From Hysterangium stoloniferum (lineage: Eukaryota; Basidiomycota; Agaricomycetes; Hysterangiales; Hysterangiaceae), in NCBI GenBank assembly GCA_015178975.1, contig WHVD01000003.1, positions 434,001 to 498,000 on the forward strand: a DNA stretch of 64,000 nt, read 5' to 3'. Positions within the stretch are counted from its first letter, which is position 1; the number at the start of each line of letters is the position of its first letter. Shown here one piece after another: positions 31,751-41,000 of this stretch. The position numbers were made by a program, and so were the translations under genes. The notes under the pieces are model-generated. The model did not search any database. It was not told the DNA's origin and saw only the letters and a program-made list of their open reading frames with translations.

Positions 31751-32062
31751 ATCTCTTAAACCTCTGACTTATTTATCTCAACTCCCCGACCTCTCAACCC
31801 ATGACTTCCAACTTATGACCCCTTGACCCACGAACTCCACCCAGACTCCCCGGGTTTCCCGTCCGTCTGTTTGAAATTGGACAACACGATCTTGTGAGGG
31901 CGCAGCCAATAAGCTGAATCCAAGTCCTACCGGATTTCCTGTGGGTTTCCCTGGAAACCCTCCATGTATGCACCCTTAACACACAGCCTATAAGTTGAAG
32001 CCAAGTCCTACTGGCTTTCCCACGGGTTTCTCTGGAAACCCTCAGTATATACACCCTTAACA
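31751..32062 (+). mobile_element. Outer LTR-C, 3' part with a duplicated end
   Basis: Continues the LTR-C of 30039-30434 and ends CACCCTTAACA at 32062, followed by TCCCC (32063-32067), the same five bases that precede the 5' end at 3996. The last 80 bp are duplicated in tandem (GCAGCCAATAAGCTGAA... and CACAGCCTATAAGTTGAA..., both ending CCCTTAACA). Confidence 0.8.
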
Positions 32063-32210
32063 TCCCCACAGTTCACCATGCACACTGTTCCCCTACTATT
32101 CATGAACATATCATTACTCTGCTCCTCTCTAATGTCTTTGGGCACTCTATTCATCAGACCACTGGTGTTAGTATTGGAACTATCTCAAAAATATGTTTTG
32201 AATATGTACT

Positions 32211-32699
32211 TGTCACAACCATCACAAGTCACAATATTGTCATAAATATTCAAAGGTAATTTTCGACAACTCTTCAACTCATCGAATTTGACTCGACAAA
32301 CCCAAACATTATTTGATACCATCAAATCTCTTTCGACATGTCTCATTTCAATGTCATGAATGATTTCATTATTAGTTCATAATATAGTCATAATGATATG
32401 AAGAAAAGCATAAAAGGGCCACAAAAGGAGCAAGGGAAGTCAGTTGAAATATCTAAATTAGTGATACTAGTAATCTAACTTGTCATAACTTCTTTGACAA
32501 ATACTTCCATGAGTTCTCGCAACTGGTAATAGTCTCTTACTTCATTGACAGGGTAAATATATACTTTGTCAAACAAGGCTTTCAAGTTTGATCAGTAGAA
32601 TATTATTTGACTTTATAGAATATTATTTGACTTTATAGAATATTATTTGACTTTATAGAATATTATTTGACTTTATAGAAGAATAATCGATTCATGACA
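32211..32699 (+). mobile_element. Solo LTR, family A, with 4x20-bp expansion (TSD RTACT)
   Basis: 489 bp from TGTCACAACCATCACAAG to CGATTCATGACA, flanked by GTACT (32206-32210) and ATACT (32700-32704). Near its 3' end the unit TAGAATATTATTTGACTTTA occurs four times in tandem (about 32597-32676), against once in other copies. Many CG sites are changed to TG or CA. Confidence 0.85.
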
Positions 32700-32762
32700 A
32701 TACTGTCCTGAGGCTCCCAAGTCCTTTGGTGGTCATCCAACTAAACTTACATCTGCCAATAT

Positions 32763-33183
32763 TGTCACAACCATCACATGTCACATATTGTCACAAACAT
32801 TCAAGGTAACTTTTGACAACTCTTCGACCTATCAAATTCAACTCGACAAAACCGAACATTATTCGACACCATCGAATCTCTTTCGACATGTCTCATTTCG
32901 ACGTCATATATGATTTCATAATTAGTTCATAACATAGTCATAACGATACGACGAAAAGCATAAAAGGGCTATGAAAGGAGCTCAGTCGAAATATCTTTAT
33001 ATTAATGATATTAGTAATCTATCTTGTCGTAACTTCTTCGACAAATACTTCTGTGAGTTCTCACAACTGGTAATAGCCTCTTACTTCATCAACAGGGCGA
33101 ATATATACTTCGTCGAACGAGGCTTTCGAATTCAATTAGTAGAATATTATTCGACTTTATTGAAGAATAATCGATTCGTGACA
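32763..33183 (+). mobile_element. Solo LTR, family A (TSD AATAT)
   Basis: 421 bp from TGTCACAACCATCACATG to GATTCGTGACA, with AATAT at 32758-32762 and 33184-33188. It lies only 63 bp after the previous LTR-A in the transposase. Confidence 0.9.
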
Positions 33184-33525
33184 AATATCAGCTATGCTAA
33201 GCATCTCATTTGCAGGCAGAAAGCTGATAATGCAGTGCAAGTTACCAAGTCTCTTCAGGATGTCACAAACAAGTCCCTCTCCTCCCAAACTGTTTGTCAT
33301 GCCTTCCACAAGGTTGGCCTAAAACCTGTGGTGAAGAAGAAATGCCCTTTTCTGGGAAAATCTCACAGAGGGGGAGGCTACAGTGGGCAGAGAGATATCA
33401 GGAGTACACTCTGGAGCACTGGGAGGGAGTTGTATTCTCTGATGAGATCAAAATCAATCATCTTAGGTCAGATGGATGGAAGTGGATGTAGAAAAAGATG
33501 GTGGGAGGGGTTAACTGGTAGGTAG

Positions 33526-33909
33526 TGTTGGATAACACCGTAGAACCTCCCTTGCTATATTTGGATGAACAAGAGTACGCAGGGTCGAAGTAATAAGAGA
33601 CCACGTGGACACATAAGGAACCAAGGTGTAGCCGCATGTCTCATTGCTCTCTTTATCTCATATTCCCCTTACTCAATATTTCCTTTGTTCCTATCACTAA
33701 TTGATATATTCAGTATATATACTGTAGCCAGAATGTATCCACACCTCAGTCCGTTATACCCATATATGAGACTGAGGTGAGCCGCTTTACTTTTATTTAT
33801 GCGTTTTGGTATACTTACATGTACTTTAGTTTATTATTAGGTATTTTATATATTAGTCCGTTATACCCATATACGAGACTGAGTTTATTATTAGTCTTAC
33901 TTTCTAACA
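33526..33909 (+). mobile_element. Solo LTR, family D (TSD GGTAG)
   Basis: 384 bp from TGTTGGATAACACCGTAG to TTACTTTCTAACA, with GGTAG at 33521-33525 and 33910-33914. It contains two copies of CAGTCCGTTATACCCATATA followed by GAGACTGAG. Confidence 0.85.
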
Positions 33910-33918
33910 GGTAGGTGG

Positions 33919-34347
33919 TGTCACAACCATCACAAGTCACAACATTGTCACAAATACAAAGGTAATATTCAACAACTCTTCGACTCATCAAATTCGACTC
34001 GACAAACCCAAACATTATTTGACAACATTGAATCTCTTTCAACATGTCTCATTTCGACATCATGAATGATTTCATTATTAGATCATAATATAGTCATAAT
34101 GATATGAAGAAAAGCATAAAAGGGCCATGAAAGGAGCAAGGGAAGTCAGTCGAAATATCTGTAAATTAGTCATATTAATAATCTAACTTATCGTAACTTC
34201 TTCGACAAATACTTCTGTGAGTCCTTGCAACTGGTAATAGCCTCTTACTTCATTGACAGGGCAAATATATACTTCATTGAATGAGGCTTTTGAGTTCGAT
34301 CAATAGAATATTATTTGACTTTATTGAAGAATAATTGATTCGTGACA
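33919..34347 (+). mobile_element. Solo LTR, family A (TSD GGTGG)
   Basis: 429 bp from TGTCACAACCATCACAAG to GATTCGTGACA, with GGTGG at 33914-33918 and 34348-34352. Only four bases of transposase separate it from the LTR-D insertion. Confidence 0.9.
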
Positions 34348-34832
34348 GGTGGAGGGAACATTGAAGTTTGGTGATAATAGTGTGATGAGGTGGGGTTGCA
34401 TGCTTTGGGAAGGCATTGGATATTCCACTAGAATTAAAGGGAAGATTGATTCACAGCTTTACTGCTCCATCTTGGAGAATGAACTTCAGCAATCCCTTGA
34501 GTTTTCCAAAAAACTCCATCTGATATCATCTCCCAGTAGGATAATAATCCAAAGCATACTAGCAAACTGGCCTCAAAAGTGGTTTTATGACTATGGCTAC
34601 ACTGTTATGAAATGGCCAGCACAGTCTCCAGATCTAAACCCTTGAAAAGGAGGCTATCTGACTCTCACACACTACCTAGTGGAGGAGCTTTGGAAGCACT
34701 GTCAAGTGGAATGGGAGAAGATACCAAAGGAGGTGTGTTAGAACCTGATAGAAAGTATGCCTAGAAGAGTAGAAGCTGTAATTAAGGGTATACCAAGCAC
34801 TAGCTTAGTATATAGGGGCCATAAAAAATACA

Positions 34833-35042
34833 GGCAACAAAACCATTCGGATGTACAAGCTTTATTAATCCTATTATTACATTGCCATAAATGGACATAT
34901 GACATTATGGTTATGTAATCAACATTTAGTGATATTAAAGCATCTATCATAATTTATTCAGAATTCTTAGAATTTATTTTGGGCTAATGCTAAAGGATCT
35001 TTTCAAAACAAATAAACATCCGAACGGTTTTGTTGCCTACTG
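34833..35042 (-). repeat. Right terminal inverted repeat of the Tc1/mariner element
   Basis: Inverted partner of 3637-3846. It ends GGTTTTGTTGCCTACTG before TA at 35043. The transposase frame runs into it and stops at 34916-34918. Confidence 0.85.
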
Positions 35043-35366
35043 TATATACAAAGAATGAAATTGGCTGGAACATTAATACCTTGCTATATTTTGTAGCTAG
35101 CAGTACTCGGTAACATATTAGGGGACCCTAACCTAAATCAAGAGCATAAGCACTAGTACTACTCTACTTAGCGATTGGTGGGGAAATCTGCGATATGTTG
35201 CGGGTGGAGTTAATATTTTATTTGTTGAGTGGTATTATAATGATAATGGGCTTTGAAAAAAAAAAAAATTTTTTTGCCCGACGTCCAAACTGGCTGGGGT
35301 CCCAATTTAGTGCCTCTCGTACATCTGGAGAGGCCTTCAAGCTCACCAAACAAACCGTCCCTCCAA

Positions 35367-36563
35367 ATGTCTCAAGTACAACATAATTTCGAGGCAGTGG
35401 CGATAGAATATTCCGCGGATAATGCGTACAGCATAGGAACTGTTAGGAGCGACGTGTACCAATACATTGTCAAAGGTCATTTGCGCAAACTGCTACCAAC
35501 GCATGCCACAAGGAACGTTGAAATTATAAGAGAAATTGATGGCAGCAATATAATACTTGTGAGGGGGTTAAGTGGAGATAAGACTGTAAGTACTGTTGAG
35601 ATTCGCCACTACAGTATCTGTTCGAGTTGGACTATTTTTATGTCAGATACGTCAACGTTTGACTGATATTTCAAACAAAGTGACGGATGACATCGCGTCA
35701 GAATTGAAGGGGATGCAAATGTAAGCTCCCTAATAAATACGGCAGGTTAAGTTCTTTTAAAAACAATATAACAGCTTGGCTGTGAACTTAGGTGTCAATA
35801 CGTAAGTAGGGTTGACAATGGGTATGTTGCAAATATATTGAGAAAGAACAGTTTAAACAGACATGGTAACTCCAAACAAGATGATGGGGACATTGAGGAA
35901 ATCGAATCGCCTTCTAAGCGTCCCAAACCGAGTCATGTCCATAGTAAAGCCTCAGGGCTCTTTGCCAGGTCAAAGTCGAAAAAGAGGGATCTTTTAACCG
36001 CTGGGACATCCTTAACCACTCCTTTCGCACCGTCATCTGCTTCGCAAGTAACTGCCACGCGACCCCTCCCAACGACGCCACCCACCGCTGTCGTCTTTCA
36101 GCCAGTAATCGCTGGTCTTGGCTCACCTAAACGGACACCGGAACATGATCTGCACCGCGGCGTATCACAAGCCGACGACGCCGACAACGACGAGGTTGTC
36201 ATTGTGGAATGCAAAGGGGCCCCGAGTACTTCTAACTTCTTGTATCAATCGAAGGATGAGGCACTTCGCAAAGCATCTAACGTCATACGTGAGGTGATGA
36301 CGAAAATCACCGAAGATGAAACGGAGCGATTGAAACTAGAGGGTGCATTGCGCCAACGTATCGTTGCTATTGAAGAAGAGTTGAAGAGTGAGCGGCTCGC
36401 AAGGCAGCTTGCCGAGAGACTGTTGGTTACCCCCCCTGCAAAGGATCTGCCCGAACCTCAACAAAGAATTGCGGAGCTTGAGAAGAAGTTAGCTAAAAAA
36501 GAACTTGAAATGGAGAATATGAGGAAATTAGCCAAGGCGTTCGTGGAAAAGATAACTCACTAA
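35367..36563 (+). CDS. Unknown protein with C-terminal coiled coil
   Basis: Four exons can be joined: 35367-35584, 35647-35720, one short exon of 26 nt near 35776-35801 (LAVNLGVNT), and one from about 35843 to 36563. The product is about 345 aa. The N-terminus, MSQVQHNFEAVAIEYSADNA, leads into a compact region (VYQYIVKGHLRKLLPTHAT, NIILVRGLSGDKT). The middle is basic and Ser/Pro-rich with possible nuclear signals (SPSKRPKP, RSKSKKRD). The last 90 residues form a long charged coiled coil (LEGALRQRIVAIEEELKS, ELEKKLAKKELEMENMRK). I do not recognise the family. The start at 35367 is chosen because the frame upstream is low-complexity. It lies 325 bp after the transposon's right end. Confidence 0.6.
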
Positions 36564-37602
36564 AATCTGTGGGAAATAGATAATCCATTATTCCATGTTG
36601 GAATACCAGAAGTATTAATGACGTATGATCGTTGACTTGGGATCTAAGTAGTTTTGTGATAAAAGAAATATTAGACAAAAAGAGATCCGGACAAAGGAAT
36701 TTTAGGAACAAAGAGAGAAAATATACATTGTTATAGACGTTATGTCTATTGTCTTCCTGATTAGGAATTTTATTGTGTCACGTTCATCTAGCCTGCGCAA
36801 GCCCCATTTCGTAATACGCTCTACGATGGATTGATTTACGGATTCCACTAACACCGTGTGATCGACCCCAAGATTGGGATTCCCAGACTGTCGGTAGATT
36901 TGATATTCCTCCAGGAACGCCGCAGCCTAGTCTTCGGGGCGTTGATTTAGCACTAGTATTGAGGTATTGGGAGATGTTCGTAATACTTCTCTGCAATGGC
37001 AATCTACCAGGTCAGAAATATGACAGTCTTAAATAGGTATGGTTAGTCCGGGGTCCAGGTAGCGCCAGGTTATCTCGCCCTGTACATAGCTGGGGCGCCG
37101 ATGCACTGGTCAGGCAGAGGTAAAGAAAATCGGCCCGAGACAGCCAGACGGTTGGTGAGGCGCAATGCATCATCATTCCAACCTTTAAATGTCTGGAGGT
37201 GAATTAGCCACTATGAATATAGCGACACCGGCAACATCGAATCTCAGGTGCGTGGGCGAAGGGGCAACTCGCATCCGGGGGATGACATGACATTACGTCC
37301 AGCAACAGCATTGCATTACGGTATGAGATCAGGCAGACGTATTACAAATTATCGCGGTATCCAAACCAAAATGAACCTTCATGGACAGAACAGCCTGACA
37401 TACCTTAGAATTCACAACGGAGAATAAGGATGCTGGGCAGCCTTGGTGACAAGAATATAGACGGACGCGACCAGCTGACCGTAGTTACACTTTTAGTGCC
37501 GGGTACGATTGAGTTCTCCGTCATTTAAGAATCAATATTTCTTTTTGTTTCTCGTTGGTGGTCGACCTGAGGTAACGGAGGGACACTTTTTAGGATTGTT
37601 TA
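36564..37602. other. Intergenic stretch, possible decayed or small minus-strand gene
   Basis: A minus frame 37002-36784 reads SKSTPRRLGC-like sequence (PRRLGCGVPGGISNLPTVWE then SWGRSHGVSGIRKSIHRRAY) and ends in a stop. Exon-like minus pieces may lie upstream (MTENSIVPGTKSVTTVSW at about 37530). The pieces do not join into a gene I can name. The rest shows nothing. Confidence 0.3.
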
Positions 37603-37785
37603 TTACCGTTTCGGAGGTGGCTCGGTTTGCACAGGGGGGACGTTCTGAATAGCAATAGTTCGACGGCTGTCCGCAGTGTTTTTTGCACTAGCAATATTTC
37701 GAAGGTTCATCAACGTCATGGTCTTCGTGAGAAAGAAAGCCAGAGCGCCGCTTACCAAGCCCTTTGCATTCCTAACCAAGGACAT
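37603..37785 (-). CDS. Possible small protein (60 aa), divergent from CLPTM1
   Basis: An uninterrupted frame reads MSLVRNAKGLVSGALAFFLT, then KTMTLMNLRNIASAKN, and ends QNVPPVQTEPPPKR. It has a hydrophobic N-terminal segment that could be a membrane helix or targeting signal. Its start is 49 bp from the CLPTM1 start on the other strand. It could be a real short gene, an exon of a longer one, or chance. No family is recognised. Confidence 0.35.
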   Translation of the reverse strand: MSLVRNAKGLVSGALAFFLTKTMTLMNLRNIASAKNTADSRRTIAIQNVPPVQTEPPPKR

Positions 37786-37833
37786 ACAACCGACAACTCC
37801 GACTATTTTACAAAGTCAGTGGTTCCTACTTAC

Positions 37834-40737
37834 ATGGAACGTCCCCCAAATCCGGCAGGTGTTCGTCGACCTGAAGAACCGTCCGTTTTCAAGCAGATTA
37901 TAAGTTTTGCACAGGTAACTACCATAAAACTTGCAAGGGTTGTGCAATTTGAGCCTTTTATCGATCATAGAAAGCTGTATTAATATACTTCGTCAGCCAA
38001 GCTGGTGCGTATCTATGAGTCATGTAGGGCATCCAGCAGCTTGAAATAGCACCCTTAGTTGGTCAATTTTTTGCTTCGAAGGCCCCTCAGACGCCTGGGC
38101 CATCAAAGCATACGAGTGATGGGGCATCGCGGTCGCCTGGTGAAGCCAACGCTTTTAAACTGCCTCCAGTTACAGCCGTTGCAGCATGGCCATTAGGGTC
38201 TGAACTTGAAATGCACTTCTATATGTCAAGATCACCCTTCCCCAACGATGTTTTCTCTGAGCAAGCCAAGATGGAACGTCTTCCCCACTTTGTATGGGAT
38301 AATATTGTGAGTCTTGTCGATTTCCACGCTTTGGTTGGTTCCGACATGCTTGTAAGACTCTGGGAGATTGGAGTGATAACTCGAGGTCTATCCAACACGT
38401 AGTGGATATCCCGGCTGTAAGACTTCCATTGGAATATTTGGATTGACTTACAGCGTAACATCCAGAGTGTGCAAAGAAATCAATCCGCTCTCTTCGCACA
38501 CATATTTGTGGTTAAAGATCACATAAACCCAGACCCCACTAGCGACACATTTAATCATGAATCGGTCCACTACTTTACGAAACGTAAAGTCGGCCTAAAT
38601 TTTGAATATTAGATTGTTGATTTATGATCTTTTAGTTCTCACGCGATTTTTGCCGAAGGTGAAAGTCAGAAAAGAGAAGAATTTGCTTGGTGCTCAGGAA
38701 AATGAGGAAGAAAAAACCGAAGAGGTCACGGAACCTCAGACGGATACTATAGTGCCCTATTGTATGTTTCATTCATTTTGATTCCTGGGTATTTCTAATC
38801 AAAACATTCAGGGCATTCTAATTTAACATTAACATTGGTCTCTGATGTACCTTTGATACCGTATGAGAAGCTCCCCCCTGCCCTTACCCAGTGTATAAGT
38901 TGTCATTAAGTTCAAGTGCGTTGTGTGCTGATTCCTTTTTTGCAGTTGTCACACTTGTCCCTGGGGCCCGTGATCCGACTGGGAGTCAAGGTCAATATTT
39001 ACCAATTATCTTTCCAAATGATTTCTGGCAGGTCAGTTAGTTCCTTCTCATTATTTTACAAGTCTCATACAATACCCCCTTTCGCCATCAAGCTTCGCAG
39101 CCAGCTGATAGAAATCAACTCGACAACACCGACACTTCCACTGCAAATTACCTTCTATCCACTTTCCTATATGAAGTTTCAGATGTATGCTTCACTTACC
39201 TCAGGATTTGACGAAGCTGCCAAAAGTGGACAGGGTGTCGCAACGGGAGAGCTGGACGAAATCAAACGAATGCTTACTGAAACAAATCCCTTTTTGTTAA
39301 TACTCACAGCAGTAGTTAGCATACTTCATATGGTGTAAGTTCCTTCGTCACTGCTCCCAGGGTTATAAAATGTCACACTGATTGTTTTCGCAAGATTTGA
39401 GATGCTGGCCTTTTCATCTGATGTCAGGTTGGTTTTTAAACTTCGATTAGCTACGTTAACATAATAACTTCCATTTGACATCCGCAGCCATTGGAGAAAC
39501 AAGAAAGAGCTCACTGGCGTGTCGGTCCGGTAAGTTTCACTTAACTAAAATCTTGTCTTGGTCTGACTTATCTCCGTCATCCTTGTAGGACGGTTGGTCG
39601 GTCTTTCCCACTGTCGGTGCCATCTAAACATAATCCCAGATTGTTACCAACGTTTTCGTTCAATTGGTTATCCTGCTTTATTTATTGGATAACAATACAG
39701 ACACAAGTTGGATGATTCTTATGGGTCAAGTAATGGGCATGTTAATCGAGGCATGGAAAGTAACCAAGGCTGTCGACATTAGAATTCTCCCAGCAGGCCC
39801 AGGTTCAAGATTGCCTTATCGTCTCGATATACAAGGTACATTTCTGAATCAACGCTGTTCACATTGTACTGATCTTTCTCTAGATAAACATGTTCTGTCA
39901 GAAGATGAAAAGAAAACTCAGCAGTGCGTAATTTACTATACATAACTTTTACATCAAGCTAAGAACGACAGTTAGGTATGACAAAGAGGCATTCCGTTAT
40001 GTGTCATATGCTGCAGTACCACTTCTTGCTGGCTACACGATATATTCACTGATGTACAAGACTCACCGGGGCTGGTATAGCTTCATAATCTCAACTATGA
40101 CATCCTTTGTCTATTTATTTGGTTTCGTGCGTATAATGTTTTGTTCGCAGGAATCCTGGATTTTGACGCAGAGTGTATCAGGCCCAACTAGTCCCTCAGT
40201 TAATCATAAACTACAAGTTAAAGGTAAGTAATATAGTGCATGAGAGTAGACCAGTCTTTTATTCCTTTCCAGAGTGTGGCGCATATGCCCATGAAGGTAT
40301 TTATTAGTGCGCTACCGTTTCGGAAATATTGACATCCCCCTTTTTAGGCGATGATCTACAAGACTCTTGGGACGGTCATAGACGATCTTTTCGCGTTAGA
40401 GCTTTTATGTTTTGCTATTAAAGCGTGTACTCATGTCTACACTGACAGGTTCTGTATCAAAATGCCGATATTACATCGTATAGGTAGGAGGAGCTGATCA
40501 AAAATCCCATGTGCACGATATAACTTTCCTATAGCTTGTTTCCGGGACGATGTCGTCTTCCTCGTTTTCCTCTACCAGGTAAGGAATAAACTCCACTAGT
40601 CTCTCATTTTTCTCTATTTAATACACTACTGGCAGCGTTGGATATATCGCATTGATCCTACTAGAGTTAATGAATTTGGACAGGTAATGGCTGTAGACGA
40701 GAAGAACGATAAAGCCGAGTCAAAGAAAGACAAATAG
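37834..40737 (+). CDS. CLPTM1: CLPTM1-family multipass membrane protein
   Basis: ER membrane protein of the CLPTM1/CLPTM1L family; the CLPTM1L branch has been shown to scramble lipids in GPI-anchor synthesis. The start MERPPNPAGVRRPEEPSVFK is chosen over the longer frame from 37627, which is low in quality. Later exons give LPPVTAVAAWPLGSELEMHF, ERLPHFVWDN, GDWSDNSRSIQHVVDIP, ALFAHIFVVKDHINPDPTSD and VTLVPGARDPTGSQGQYLPI. Membrane and C-terminal parts follow: FLLILTAVVSILHMVFEMLA, HWRNKKELTGVSVR, WMILMGQVMGMLIEAWKVTK, EAFRYVSYAAVPLLAGYTIY, WYSFIISTMTSFVYLFGF and RIDPTRVNEFGQ, ending at 40737. About 13 short introns are needed, and one exon (39330-39700) needs several close splice sites. All conserved family blocks are present. 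Confidence 0.85.
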
Positions 40738-41000
40738 GCAGTTTTCAGAGTGTATGCTATTATCGTAGATAAGCATACAAGTACATGCAACATTTCACTC
40801 TGATTAAATGCTGTTTATTCCCATTATCTCCAAGAGGTTTCACCCATATATAATCCGACTTCACTTACTTGCCTCAAACTTGATCTTAATTTGACTTGCT
40901 GATATTTATGGGAGTATTGTAGCCTGACTCATTGCATCGATTATGTAACCTTAGAGCGAAACTACTTGCTTTCACCTTCAGCCGTAAGATACCATTCGGT

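Larger units (their letters stand above)
32068..34918 (+). pseudogene. Tc1/mariner transposase, interrupted by four LTRs
   Basis: Pieces 32068-32210, 32705-32762, 33189-33525 and 34353-34918. In order they show an N-terminal helix-turn-helix (HIITLLLSNVFGHSIHQTTG, then VSIGTISKICFEYV), a second one (SLQDVTNKSLSSQTVCHAFH), VGLKPVVKKKCPF and, with a frameshift, QWAERYQEYTLEHWEGVVFS then DEIKINHLRSDGW, containing the first catalytic Asp. The last piece gives WGCMLWEGIGYSTRIKG, MKWPAQSPDLNP and a stop where the third acidic residue would sit, then LIESMPRRVEAVI. The second Asp motif is replaced by an unrelated stretch near 34520-34560. It is clearly inactive. The first four codons are at 3984-3995. 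Confidence 0.85.
3637..35042 (+). mobile_element. Tc1/mariner element holding the whole transposon island
   Basis: Both ends carry the same 210-bp inverted repeat (3637-3846 and 34833-35042), starting CAGTAGGCAACAAAACC when read inward. The dinucleotide TA flanks each side (3635-3636 and 35043-35044), the expected Tc1/mariner target duplication. The transposase start codon is just inside the left repeat at 3984 and its stop lies inside the right one. Adding the pieces that belong to the element itself (3637-3995, 32068-32210, 32705-32762, 33189-33525, 33915-33918, 34353-35042) gives about 1.6 kb, a normal size for this superfamily. All other DNA between the ends arrived later. The element is dead: its transposase is interrupted five times and has lost catalytic residues. 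Confidence 0.8.

Noticed and set aside
37627..37833. Longer N-terminus for CLPTM1
   Set aside because: The extra 69 codons are unlike the family and overlap the promoter. The ATG at 37834 starts a typical N-terminus.
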